DNA of 14,862 nucleotides, taken from NCBI GenBank assembly GCA_013816325.1, contig JACDEP010000039.1:1-14862 (forward strand), written 5' to 3'. Made by a program: the position numbers and the translations under genes. This DNA comes from Methylotenera sp. GTDB lineage: Bacteria > Pseudomonadota > Gammaproteobacteria > Burkholderiales > Methylophilaceae. The notes beneath the pieces are model-generated. The model ran no database searches, was not told where the DNA came from, and worked only from the letters and a program-made list of their open reading frames with translations. Positions 1-7,455 of this stretch are shown piece after piece. How positions within the stretch are numbered: the first letter of the stretch is position 1; each line of letters starts with the position of its first letter.

Positions 1-93
1 TAATAGAGCATGATTTTCCCTTTATTTATTTTCGATAATTGAGTTATGCTACGAGCTAAATTTTAGTGGTATACGCGTTTTTTCTTAAGAAGC

Positions 94-99
94 TATAAT
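94..99 (+). promoter_or_regulatory. Candidate -10 box of a sigma-70 promoter for the histidine kinase gene
   Basis: A perfect TATAAT lies 30 bp before the kinase start codon. Transcription would begin near position 106 and leave a leader of about 25 nt. No good -35 hexamer sits 16-18 bp upstream, and there is no TGn extension, so the promoter would be weak or activator-dependent. The rest of 1-129 is AT-rich and shows no other signal I can name. Confidence 0.35.
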
Positions 100-129
100 C
101 TGATTTCATTGTAAGAAAGCACTGACAAG

Positions 130-1590
130 ATGACTCATCCAGTTGTTAATTTGATAGGGCCCAAAGTCAAGGTTGTGGCGAATCAACTCTGGAATTGGTT
201 CGAAAAAATTGTCACTATTCTTGGTGGACGTACTATTGCCATGTTGGTCGGTACTTTACTTATTACTATCGTTTCAATTGTTTCTACAGATAATTGGATA
301 CTCTCGATGGGCGGCCAAGCGGTACTGATAGGAAAAACCCGAAATACCATTATTGCGCTAAACCAACTCCAAGCTAATATTTACAAAGCAGAGAGTGCTC
401 AGCGAGGCTATCTTTATACTAGCCGGTGGAACTATGTTGAACCGTTCAATAAAGCACTTATTGATGCGCGAAAAAATATCAGGACTATCGAAACCTCAAT
501 CACGGCTACTACGAGTGGTAACGAGCAAAAAGAACAAATGGAATGGTTAAAAGCCATTACGGCCAGCCTTGAATCTAAAGCAGCAGAAATGAAGATCACC
601 TTAGATTTGGTTTCTACTGGTAAAACCGTGGAAGCCAGCCAGGTTGTAAGTTTAGATGGAGGTATAAGTGAAATGAAAAAATTCATTGACTACTCCAGTA
701 TGCTTATGCACAAGAGTTATGTAATGCTAGAAGCGCGGGAAAAACAACGGTTACAAATCATTTTATTAACCAGAGTTTCATTAATTTGTGGAGCGATACT
801 AATTATCGTATTGATGACATTAGTTATTAAGCAATTATTGGCTGAAATTGCAACTAGAATCCATTTGCAGAAACAAGTGTTACATGAAAACGAAATTTAT
901 GAGCAAAGATTGGTGCAGCAAACCAAGCTGTTAAGAAGCCTGGCTTTGGACTATCAAACGGATGTTGAACGTGAACGCCAGAAATTATCTCGTGAGTTAC
1001 ATGATGAGCTAGGCTCTATCCTTACTGCGACAAAAATGGACGTCAGTTGGGTGATGAAAAAACTGAAAGAAATTTCTCCCGCTGAAATGGGTACTGAGCT
1101 GATCGAAAAGCTTAAGAAAACCAGCCGTTATATTGACCTAGGTATTAGTTTTAAACGCCAAATAATAAAAGAACTACATCCCGCCATGATGATCACTTTT
1201 GGTTTTTGGCCAGCATTGAAATCCTTAATTGAAGATGCGGTGGAGCGCAACCGGTGGCAACTGACTCTTAGCCTACCGGATGAAAGTACTAAAATAAATG
1301 AAACCATCAGTATAGTAGCGTACCGTATCATCCAGGAATCTCTTAATAACGCAAATAAATATGCAAAAGCCACAGCTATTTTTATTCATGTCATGGTCGA
1401 TGAGAAGTTTCTCAAGGTAGAAATTGAAGATAACGGTATTGGTATTGATATGAAATCTTTAACTATCACTACACATGGCTTATCGGGAATGCGCCATAGA
1501 GTATTAGCCATAGGTGGTCATTTTGAATTACTCAGTGAGCCAGGCAAAGGCTTACTAACCCGCGCACTGATTCCACTCGATGTAGATTAA
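130..1590 (+). CDS. Membrane sensor histidine kinase, CHASE3 + HisKA_3 + HATPase_c
   Basis: Inner-membrane sensor kinase of the NarL/DegS-like class. A short N-terminal cytoplasmic stretch leads to TM1 (about residues 34-53). A periplasmic helical region of ~155 residues follows, with the CHASE3-like signature KAESAQRGYLYT at 86-97, then TM2 (about 209-232). A coiled region (about 236-285) leads to the dimerisation/phosphoacceptor motif RELHDELGS with His291. The ATPase domain shows the N-box (QESLNNANKYA, 402-412), the G1 box DNGIGID (434-440) and HGLSGMRHR (449-457). Kinases of this class normally phosphorylate a LuxR-type response regulator; none is encoded in the window, so the partner is upstream or elsewhere. 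The signal is unknown. The ribosome site is weak, so the exact start is less certain than the gene. The next gene starts 163 bp downstream in the same direction. Confidence 0.93.
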   Translation: MTHPVVNLIGPKVKVVANQLWNWFEKIVTILGGRTIAMLVGTLLITIVSIVSTDNWILSMGGQAVLIGKTRNTIIALNQLQANIYKAESAQRGYLYTSRWNYVEPFNKALIDARKNIRTIETSITATTSGNEQKEQMEWLKAITASLESKAAEMKITLDLVSTGKTVEASQVVSLDGGISEMKKFIDYSSMLMHKSYVMLEAREKQRLQIILLTRVSLICGAILIIVLMTLVIKQLLAEIATRIHLQKQVLHENEIYEQRLVQQTKLLRSLALDYQTDVERERQKLSRELHDELGSILTATKMDVSWVMKKLKEISPAEMGTELIEKLKKTSRYIDLGISFKRQIIKELHPAMMITFGFWPALKSLIEDAVERNRWQLTLSLPDESTKINETISIVAYRIIQESLNNANKYAKATAIFIHVMVDEKFLKVEIEDNGIGIDMKSLTITTHGLSGMRHRVLAIGGHFELLSEPGKGLLTRALIPLDVD

Positions 1591-1753
1591 CTAAACGATG
1601 AGTAAGCCTAAAGTCTGTAAGCTGTTTCCTACATGATTATCAGCTGATTGTTGATGCTGTTTATTTCTTATATATCGTATTCTTATTGAGACTAAGTGAT
1701 TTTGAGTGGTCAAAAGCCATGGTCATTTGTCATTTTATTTACAGGAGTACATT

Positions 1754-2281
1754 ATGAAAAAAACTAATACATTAAAAATTATCATGGTCACGATTTCATT
1801 AACATTTGGCACATCTTCCTTTGCTGCGTACGGAGCAGATACGTTTGATGTAGATCAAGTGAAAGAAGGTCAGATTCCATATGCGGCAGAATTTACTAAA
1901 TTGGATACGACTGGCGATGAGTTGTTATCCCATTCTGAAGCTGCGAAGGACAAAATATTTACTAGGAAACATTTTACTAAAGCCGACGTGGATAATGATG
2001 GTACTTTAGATAAAAATGAATACGTCACTTACAAAACTGCTTCAGAAAAGAGTAATGCTAAAAGGGTGGTAAGTGATAGTGTCATTACCACTAAAGCTAA
2101 AGCTAAAATTTTATCAACCAAAGATTTAAAAAGTTTGCAAATTAGCGTAAAAACACATCAAGGCGAAGTGCTGCTTAGCGGCTTTGTTGATAGCGTTGCT
2201 GCAAAAGAAAAGGCCGAAGAAGTTGTCTCTAAAATAGAAGGCGTTAAATCCGTTAAAAATAGTCTGGAAGTCAAAAGCTAA
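1754..2281 (+). CDS. Secreted EF-hand / BON domain protein (paralogue 1)
   Basis: Predicted exported protein of 175 residues. The start at 1754 is chosen because AGGAG (1743-1747) precedes it by 6 nt and a normal signal peptide follows directly (basic MKK, hydrophobic core 8-22, probable cleavage after SSFA or AYGA, residues 24-28); an in-frame ATG 48 bp upstream lacks both. Two EF-hand-like loops follow. The first (51-62) is degenerate, keeping Asp1, Asp5, Ser9 and Glu12. The second (78-89, DVDNDGTLDKNE) is canonical, with Asp at 1, 3, 5 and 9, Gly at 6 and Glu at 12, and should bind calcium. The C-terminal part (about 106-175) is one BON domain with the usual HQGEVLLSGFV strand and the GVKSVKNSL end; BON domains are associated with membranes or phospholipid. 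The function is unknown; a periplasmic calcium-responsive envelope protein is inference. It shares its layout and sequence with the next gene and ends in its own terminator. Confidence 0.9.
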   Translation: MKKTNTLKIIMVTISLTFGTSSFAAYGADTFDVDQVKEGQIPYAAEFTKLDTTGDELLSHSEAAKDKIFTRKHFTKADVDNDGTLDKNEYVTYKTASEKSNAKRVVSDSVITTKAKAKILSTKDLKSLQISVKTHQGEVLLSGFVDSVAAKEKAEEVVSKIEGVKSVKNSLEVKS

Positions 2282-2310
2282 GCTATTAAAACGAAGTTAT
2301 AACCTTTGAA

Positions 2311-2337
2311 AAGCCACTTAATTAAGTGGCTTTTTTT
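2311..2337 (+). terminator. Intrinsic terminator after the first EF-hand/BON gene
   Basis: The perfect inverted repeat AAGCCACTTAA/TTAAGTGGCTT spans 2311-2332 and runs into seven T residues (2331-2337), 30 bp past the stop codon. The hairpin core is GCCACTTA/TAAGTGGC. It separates the two EF-hand/BON genes into different transcripts, or allows only read-through between them. Confidence 0.9.
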
Positions 2338-2445
2338 GTAGGCTGGCTCTTACAAGAATATAGGATTAAGGTGGACTGTAAAAAAGAAATGTGTTCCTTA
2401 TGATGGTGCTTCATTAATTGTATTTAATGATTGACAGGAGGGACC

Positions 2446-3351
2446 ATGAAAATGCCACATAAATTACCCAACATCATTTTGGAAGTTGTCGCCTTAAATG
2501 CGATTGCACTTGGACTTGTGATAGGAACTGCCAGCATTAGCGCATTTGCAGCGGATGATGATGGCATGGACTGGAAAAGCCCGTTAGCTGCTGAGTTTTC
2601 TAAACTTGATACTTCTGGCAATGGCTTACTTAAGGCCAATGAAGCTACAAAAGGTCATGCCTTCAATAAACAGACCTTTGCCAAAGCAGATGCCGATCAT
2701 GATGGATCGATAGATCAGGATGAATATATATTCTTTAAAACCGGACAATGGCCTAAAGATACACAAAGTACTGTGCAAAATAACGGTATGCAAGGTGAAT
2801 CAACCCAAGAGAATATGAATGATAGCCCAGATAAAATAATTGAGAATAATCCAACAGGTGCTGGTATGCCGGACTCACCTAATAGTAATTTAAAGTTAGA
2901 TAACGATTTGAGTACTCCGGATTCTAATATGCTGGATAACGCAAACCCTGATTCAGCTAATCCCAACCAAAACGGCACGGTGCCAAGCAATCCAGATCAA
3001 GCTATGCCAGACTCTTCTACACGGGGCTCAATAGAAGAACTTTCTCCGCCCACTGTTGCAGTATTGGATCACTATACTCAACAGGTGAAATTTCAAACAA
3101 GTGAAAGTGTTTCTAAGGACAATTATGATGGTAAAGCAATTGATGATAATGTTATTAATACCAAAGCGATTGCCACTATTTTAGATACTGATGAGCTTGA
3201 GGGCATTGAAATTAGTGTTGAAACTCATCAAGGCGAAGTATTGCTAGATGGTTTTGTAAGAAGTGAACAGGATAAGATGAAAACAGAATATGTAGTCTCA
3301 ATGATTGATGGTGTAAAGTCAGTCAAAAATTATCTTAAAATCAGAAGTTAA
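2446..3351 (+). CDS. Secreted EF-hand / BON domain protein with long disordered linker (paralogue 2)
   Basis: Predicted exported protein of 301 residues. AGGAGGG at 2436-2442 precedes two in-frame ATGs, at 2446 and 2452; either could start, and a TTG at 2431 lies upstream of this ribosome site and is rejected. The signal peptide is longer than in paralogue 1 (hydrophobic about 9-33, probable cleavage after SAFA, residue 35). EF-hand loops lie at 55-66 (DTSGNGLLKANE) and 82-93 (DADHDGSIDQDE); both look competent to bind calcium. A linker of roughly 130 residues (100-230) is rich in Asn, Asp, Pro and Ser with recurring PDS and NPD/NPN words, and is probably disordered. One BON domain closes the protein (about 231-301; HQGEVLLDGFV, GVKSVKNYL). 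The two ends match paralogue 1 closely, so this is a tandem duplication in which the linker was gained or lost. The biological role is not known. Confidence 0.9.
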   Translation: MKMPHKLPNIILEVVALNAIALGLVIGTASISAFAADDDGMDWKSPLAAEFSKLDTSGNGLLKANEATKGHAFNKQTFAKADADHDGSIDQDEYIFFKTGQWPKDTQSTVQNNGMQGESTQENMNDSPDKIIENNPTGAGMPDSPNSNLKLDNDLSTPDSNMLDNANPDSANPNQNGTVPSNPDQAMPDSSTRGSIEELSPPTVAVLDHYTQQVKFQTSESVSKDNYDGKAIDDNVINTKAIATILDTDELEGIEISVETHQGEVLLDGFVRSEQDKMKTEYVVSMIDGVKSVKNYLKIRS

Positions 3352-3364
3352 GACTTCATCAAAT

Positions 3365-3392
3365 AAAAAAGCCGGGAGATCCCGGCTTTTTT
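3365..3392. terminator. Bidirectional terminator between convergent genes
   Basis: The stem GCCGGG/CCCGGC with the tetraloop AGAT (3371-3386) is flanked by six A residues on the left and six T residues on the right. It can therefore stop the plus-strand EF-hand/BON transcript (ends 3351) and the minus-strand rsuA transcript (ends 3414). Confidence 0.93.
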
Positions 3393-3413
3393 GCTTATAG
3401 ATACTTCTAATTT

Positions 3414-4121
3414 TTAAGAGTGAGGTTTTAGTTTGTTTAAATCTTCTTCATTAAGCCAACGCCATTGCCCTACTTCCAAATCAACCGGCAGTTTTAACTG
3501 GCCGATCTGGATGCGTTTCAGGCTTTCAACTCGGTTACTTATAGCAGCTAACATGCGTTTTACCTGATGGTACTTACCCTCTGCCAAGGTCATATGTATC
3601 ACTCTGTCACTTATTTGTTCGCAAGCAAGCGCTGCAATTGGCAAATCTTCATCGACTAGTTGTACTCCCTTTAATATGTGCGCTATTTGCTGTTCGTCTA
3701 TAGCATGTTTACAGGTAACCTCATATATTTTCGGGACTTTATGTTTGGGGGAACTCATACGATGGATGAATTGCCCATCGTCTGAAATCAGTATCAGACC
3801 GGTAGTATCTTCATCAAGGCGACCTATGCATTGCACATCCCTCTCAACCAATGGATGGGGTAATAAGCTGTAAATTGTCGGATGATGCTGAGTCTTATGC
3901 GAGCATTCATAATTAGCTGGCTTATGGAGCATCAAGTATGATTTTTCGTGGTAATCCCAGGATTCCCCATTAACGGTATAGCTTAGATTATTTGTAGCAA
4001 AGTCTGCATTTGGATCTTCACATACCTTACCATTCACTGTGATTTCGCCATTCCAGATCATGATGCGGCATAACTTGCGCGTACCAAAACCTTGCGCCTG
4101 TAATATTCGTTCTAATTGCAT
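3414..4121 (-). CDS. rsuA: 16S rRNA pseudouridine(516) synthase RsuA-type
   Basis: Isomerises a uridine in rRNA; the closest family member I recognise is RsuA, which modifies U516 of 16S rRNA. The 235-residue length fits (E. coli RsuA is 231). An N-terminal S4 RNA-binding domain (about 1-48: LERILQAQGFGTRKLCR, ITVNGKV) is followed by the catalytic domain with GRLDEDTTGL (100-109), in which Asp103 is the expected nucleophile. Then come ISDDGQFIHR and the SSPKHKVPKIYEV stretch typical of the RsuA/RluB/RluE/RluF group, and the C-terminal EGKYHQVKRM motif (181-190). RluE or RluF cannot be fully excluded by eye, but the short C-terminus and the DTTGLILISDDGQ block favour RsuA. No strong ribosome site precedes the ATG. 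It diverges from an RNA methyltransferase gene, and the two share a 155 bp control region. Confidence 0.85.
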   Translation of the reverse strand: MQLERILQAQGFGTRKLCRIMIWNGEITVNGKVCEDPNADFATNNLSYTVNGESWDYHEKSYLMLHKPANYECSHKTQHHPTIYSLLPHPLVERDVQCIGRLDEDTTGLILISDDGQFIHRMSSPKHKVPKIYEVTCKHAIDEQQIAHILKGVQLVDEDLPIAALACEQISDRVIHMTLAEGKYHQVKRMLAAISNRVESLKRIQIGQLKLPVDLEVGQWRWLNEEDLNKLKPHS

Positions 4122-4162
4122 ACTAATCGAATACCAATTTAAATGATTTCATGACTTTTACC

Positions 4163-4187
4163 TTGTAATGTTTATTACAAAATTATA
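4163..4187 (-). promoter_or_regulatory. Perfect inverted repeat next to a candidate rsuA -10 box
   Basis: TTGTAAT-GTTT-ATTACAA (4163-4180) is a perfect 7-bp dyad with a 4-bp spacer. On the minus strand a TATAAT (4182-4187) stands directly before it, so the dyad would cover the start point of rsuA transcription, a usual place for a repressor operator. The spacing also resembles CRP/FNR-family sites (GTA-N8-TAC), but no specific regulator can be named. The -35 for this box is poor. A second short palindrome, ACCTAGGT, lies at 4201-4208. Confidence 0.45.
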
Positions 4188-4276
4188 AACCAGTGCGTTA
4201 ACCTAGGTCACATAATAGTAAAACGCCATCAACCTTTAAGTTACACTAACATTTTTTAAATATAAGTAATGGCTGC

Positions 4277-5083
4277 ATGACTTTTAAACATATTATTTCG
4301 CGTGATAACGCAATTTTCAAACAGCTAAAAAAATTATCAGATAGTGCGCGGGAACGGAGAAGCGAAGGTAAGACTCTATTAGATGGTGTTCATTTAATCG
4401 AATCCTATATAGCTACATTCGGTGACCCAGATGTACTGATTATCCCCGAGGGGAAAAGTAGCCTTGAAGCTACATGCCTTATTCAGGCATTAGAACATGT
4501 ATCTACGGTGATGTTGCCCACTTTAATGTTTGCAGAATTAACACCGGTTACGAATGCTACTGGGGTTTTAGCCCTGGTAAAAATTCCGCAGTTGCCGGTG
4601 CCAGAACAAATAGATTTCGTATTGATGCTGGAAGATATTCAGGATCCAGGAAACTTAGGCAGTATATTACGGACTGCAGCGGGAGCAGGGGTACATGCGG
4701 TGTATTTAAGTATAGGTAGTACAGATGTTTGGTCGCCTAAAGCCTTGCGAGGTGGGCAGGGTGCACAATTTGTTTTGCCCATTGTCGAGCGGTCTGACTT
4801 AATCGCAGAACTACAAAAATTCGCTGGGAATAGCTATGCTACAGCAATGGATGGAGAATCTATATATGAACAGGATTTAACTGCAGCGACCGCTTTTGTT
4901 ATTGGCAACGAAGGCGCCGGCTTATCTAAACAAGTCATGGCAGCGACCAGTAAAAGCATTACCATCCCAATGGCTACCAGCCTATTGGGTTCAATAGAGT
5001 CTTTAAACGCAGGAGCTGCCACAGCGATATGCCTGTTTGAACGTACAAGACAAGTTAATCATAAATTAGAGATTGATAAATGA
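4277..5083 (+). CDS. SpoU/TrmH-family RNA 2'-O-methyltransferase
   Basis: SAM-dependent RNA ribose methyltransferase of the SPOUT fold, 268 residues. The N-terminal part (about 1-105) matches the substrate-binding domain of the RlmB/TsnR branch (EGKTLLDGVHLIES). The C-terminal domain has all three SPOUT motifs: DPGNLGSILRTA (123-134) with the conserved Asn126 and Arg132, VIGNEGAGL (208-216), and IPM followed by ESLNAGAATAI (230-251), which forms the knotted SAM pocket. This branch mainly acts on 23S rRNA; the target nucleotide cannot be read from sequence, so no gene symbol is given. The ATG has no clear Shine-Dalgarno. The tiny frame ATG GCT GCA TGA (4269-4280) ends on this start codon. The stop overlaps the pilin start as ATGA. 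Confidence 0.88.
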   Translation: MTFKHIISRDNAIFKQLKKLSDSARERRSEGKTLLDGVHLIESYIATFGDPDVLIIPEGKSSLEATCLIQALEHVSTVMLPTLMFAELTPVTNATGVLALVKIPQLPVPEQIDFVLMLEDIQDPGNLGSILRTAAGAGVHAVYLSIGSTDVWSPKALRGGQGAQFVLPIVERSDLIAELQKFAGNSYATAMDGESIYEQDLTAATAFVIGNEGAGLSKQVMAATSKSITIPMATSLLGSIESLNAGAATAICLFERTRQVNHKLEIDK

Positions 5084-5568
5084 AAGCTAGACTTAGCAGA
5101 CTATTAGGATTTTCTGTCATTGAAATGATGGTCGTGGTAGCCATTATTGCTATCTTAGCGATGATTGCGATTCCATCGAGCATGCATCGAATTGTTCGCG
5201 AACAGGTGCTTGCTGCTATACCCTTAGCAGATATTGCCAAAGAACCTATTAATTATGCATGGACTTCACTTAAGACTTTGCCAGTAGATAATCTACAAGC
5301 GAATCTACCAGTGCCGGAAAAAGTCGTGAGTAATTTCATTAGCTCGCTAGAAGTACAAAATGGAGCTATTCATATGATCTTTGGCAATAAAGCTCATCCT
5401 CAGCTTCAAGGAAAAATTTTAAGTATTAGGCCTGCTGTAATCGAAGAGTCTCAGAGGGTCCCCATTACTTGGGTATGCGGCAATGCTAAAGCACCCAAAA
5501 ATATGATTATCAAGGGGATAAATCGTACAAATGTATCCATTGATTACCTCCCGTCTATATGCAAGTAA
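5080..5568 (+). CDS. Type IV pilin / pilin-like protein with prepilin leader
   Basis: 162-residue prepilin. The leader MKARLSRLLG ends in the prepilin peptidase site G10|F11, followed by the class III N-terminus FSVIEMMVVV with Glu at mature position +5 and a hydrophobic helix up to about residue 32. The C-terminal end has two cysteines (Cys133 in TWVCG, Cys161 in LPSICK) placed like the D-loop disulfide of type IVa pilins, and the TW-CG ... YLP--C pattern fits the PilA-like family rather than a minor pseudopilin. The mature length of 152 is normal. The start codon overlaps the upstream methyltransferase stop (ATGA), which implies coupled translation; a pilin co-transcribed with an RNA methyltransferase is unusual. 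It may be a secondary pilin rather than the main pilus subunit. No terminator is seen before the convergent hslO end, 41 bp away. Confidence 0.88.
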   Translation: MKARLSRLLGFSVIEMMVVVAIIAILAMIAIPSSMHRIVREQVLAAIPLADIAKEPINYAWTSLKTLPVDNLQANLPVPEKVVSNFISSLEVQNGAIHMIFGNKAHPQLQGKILSIRPAVIEESQRVPITWVCGNAKAPKNMIIKGINRTNVSIDYLPSICK

Positions 5569-5609
5569 TCCATCATGAGTAATCAAAGAAGACCGATTAA
5601 TTTTTCAGC

Positions 5610-6521
5610 TTAATGCACGGCAGGCTTACCATCTTGTGGAATAACTGCTGGATTAATTTCTGTAGTAAATAGTTGGGTAGTGTCGATTTTATTAAAGAGG
5701 TATTGTGTATTACAAAAATCGCAATTCACCTCGACTTCACCGCGTTCTTCAATAATGTTGCTTAACTCTTGTTTCCCCAACATGCGCAGCATATTACCTA
5801 CGCTTTCACGTGAGCAGCTGCAAAAAAACTGAGTGGCACTAGCCTCGAATAAACGGATATCTTCCTGATTGAATAGCCTGGTGAGTAAGGTTTCTGTTGC
5901 CAAGTGGAGTAATTCATCATCCGTAACCGTATTAGCCACTAAACCAACACGATTCCATGTATCCACATCTTGATTCTTGGTGATTTGGTTCATGGTTTCG
6001 GGTAGTTTCTGCAGCAACATACCAGCGGCCGAGTTACCATCACAGCTTAACCAGATGCGCGTATCGATTTGCTCTGATCGCAGCATATAGTTTTCAAGTA
6101 TTGCGCTGATGTTATCGCCTTCTAGTGCAACAATACCTTGATATGCCTGGTTGCCGTCTTTTGGATCTAGTGTGATCATGAATTGACCTTGTTCTATTAA
6201 TTCAAACAAATTTTGGTCGTTACGGACTTCGCCACTCCATTTTGCAGTAGCCCGGATACCGAAATCTGAATTGCACTCAACGACTAGTAATTTTAATAAG
6301 CCTTTGCTTTGTATCTGCAATACCAGCGAGCCATTCATTTTGAGGGTGGCTGATAGTAATGCACTGGCTGCCATAAGTTCGCCTAGTGCATTACGCAGCC
6401 CTTTAGGCATAAGCTGCTTATGTAAAGCCAAGTGAAAGGTCTGATTTAAATGAACGATATTGCCGCGGATAGCTGTATTTTCAAATACAAATCGTTGAAG
6501 GGTGTCTTGTGAAATATCCAT
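5610..6521 (-). CDS. hslO: Hsp33 redox-regulated chaperone
   Basis: Cytoplasmic holdase chaperone switched on by oxidation, 303 residues. The C-terminal zinc switch is intact: Cys234 and Cys236 (CSC) and Cys267 and Cys270 (CDFC), the CxC...CxxC arrangement that holds zinc when reduced and forms disulfides on activation. The N-terminal folding domain shows LMAASALLSATLK (49-61) and the SKGLLKLLVVEC segment of the family. It is the last gene of the pilU - DUF3301 - gluQ - hslO run, starting 17 bp after gluQ, with a weak ribosome site that suggests dependence on upstream translation. It converges on the pilin gene, and no intrinsic terminator is visible between them. Confidence 0.95.
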   Translation of the reverse strand: MDISQDTLQRFVFENTAIRGNIVHLNQTFHLALHKQLMPKGLRNALGELMAASALLSATLKMNGSLVLQIQSKGLLKLLVVECNSDFGIRATAKWSGEVRNDQNLFELIEQGQFMITLDPKDGNQAYQGIVALEGDNISAILENYMLRSEQIDTRIWLSCDGNSAAGMLLQKLPETMNQITKNQDVDTWNRVGLVANTVTDDELLHLATETLLTRLFNQEDIRLFEASATQFFCSCSRESVGNMLRMLGKQELSNIIEERGEVEVNCDFCNTQYLFNKIDTTQLFTTEINPAVIPQDGKPAVH

Positions 6522-6538
6522 GACTATATTTTAACATT

Positions 6539-7441
6539 TTAACTACCCAGCAACTTGAATGCGGTTGGAATTTTGTTCAAATCCCAATGTTTTAATGCCC
6601 AATCCCATACCTCTTGAACTGAGTATTTCTCAAGCTCCGATGGCGGCGCTTGCCCTAGAAACTTCAACGCTTTACTAAGCAATAATGCTGCATGCAAACT
6701 ATCTATTGCTATTGCACGTGTTTGTTTGCTGAGCTTCTCTCCTACTTGATTAGTAGCTATAGGCACATGTGTATAATAGGGTTGTGAGAAACCGAGCAAT
6801 TTTTGCAAATAGATTTGCCGTGGTGTGGAACTTAGCAAATCCGCACCGCGCACAATATGGCTAATGCCTTGTGCTGCATCGTCTACCACTACCGCTAATT
6901 GGTAAGCGAAGAAACCATCAGCGCGCTTTAAAATGAAGTCACCGATATCCTTTGCCAGATTTTGCCGAATCACTTGCGGGCAATTGCTTGTTTGAATGGC
7001 ATCGGTAAAATCTAAAGCTTCATCCTTAGTTTTAACCCGCCACGCTATCAGTCCATTCGATTTTAAAGGGTGTTTCAAACAAGTCCCTGGATAAATTACG
7101 CCTTCAATACCCATATTGGCGGAATCGGCGATTTCTTTGCGTGAACAACTGCATGGGTAAATAAGCCCTTTACCTAATAATAGCTCGAAGGCAGCTTGGT
7201 AATAATCTGTACGCTGGCTTTGGAATAGAACTTTACTATCCCACTCAAAACCCAATGCTGACAATGTGCTTAATATGTGGTCTGCAGCTCCTGCAACTTC
7301 ACGCGGCTTATCCAAATCTTCCATCCGCACCAGCCATTTACCCTGATTTTTTTTTGCTTCTGCGTAGCTAGCTACCGCTGCAACCAAGGAACCAAAGTGT
7401 AAGGGGCCTGTAGGGGAGGGTGCGAAACGGCCGATATACAT
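6539..7441 (-). CDS. gluQ: Glutamyl-Q tRNA(Asp) synthetase
   Basis: Activates glutamate without tRNA and transfers it to queuosine-34 of tRNA(Asp). At 300 residues it is a glutamyl-tRNA synthetase catalytic domain without the anticodon-binding domain, which defines GluQRS. The HIGH-like element is PSPTGPLHFGSL (8-19). The zinc site fits the family: Cys97 and Cys99 in CSCSR, then Tyr117 and Cys121 in IYPGTC. The KMSKS counterpart is KLSKQ (236-240). It starts 14 bp after the DUF3301 gene. The function depends on queuosine-modified tRNA made elsewhere in the genome. Confidence 0.95.
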   Translation of the reverse strand: MYIGRFAPSPTGPLHFGSLVAAVASYAEAKKNQGKWLVRMEDLDKPREVAGAADHILSTLSALGFEWDSKVLFQSQRTDYYQAAFELLLGKGLIYPCSCSRKEIADSANMGIEGVIYPGTCLKHPLKSNGLIAWRVKTKDEALDFTDAIQTSNCPQVIRQNLAKDIGDFILKRADGFFAYQLAVVVDDAAQGISHIVRGADLLSSTPRQIYLQKLLGFSQPYYTHVPIATNQVGEKLSKQTRAIAIDSLHAALLLSKALKFLGQAPPSELEKYSVQEVWDWALKHWDLNKIPTAFKLLGS

Positions 7442-7455
7442 GGAATCCTAAATTA

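Noticed and set aside
1706..1753. Earlier in-frame start for the first EF-hand/BON gene.
   Set aside because: The 16 extra residues precede a normal signal peptide, and the ribosome site AGGAG is located for the ATG at 1754.
2860..3030. Possible DNA tandem repeat or CRISPR-like array in the linker of the second EF-hand/BON gene.
   Set aside because: The repetition is only in amino-acid words (PDS, NPD); nucleotide units are irregular, in frame, and lack regular spacers.
5569..5609. Terminator between the convergent pilin and hslO genes.
   Set aside because: Only a weak ATTAA/TTAAT pairing exists, with no GC stem and no adequate T-run.
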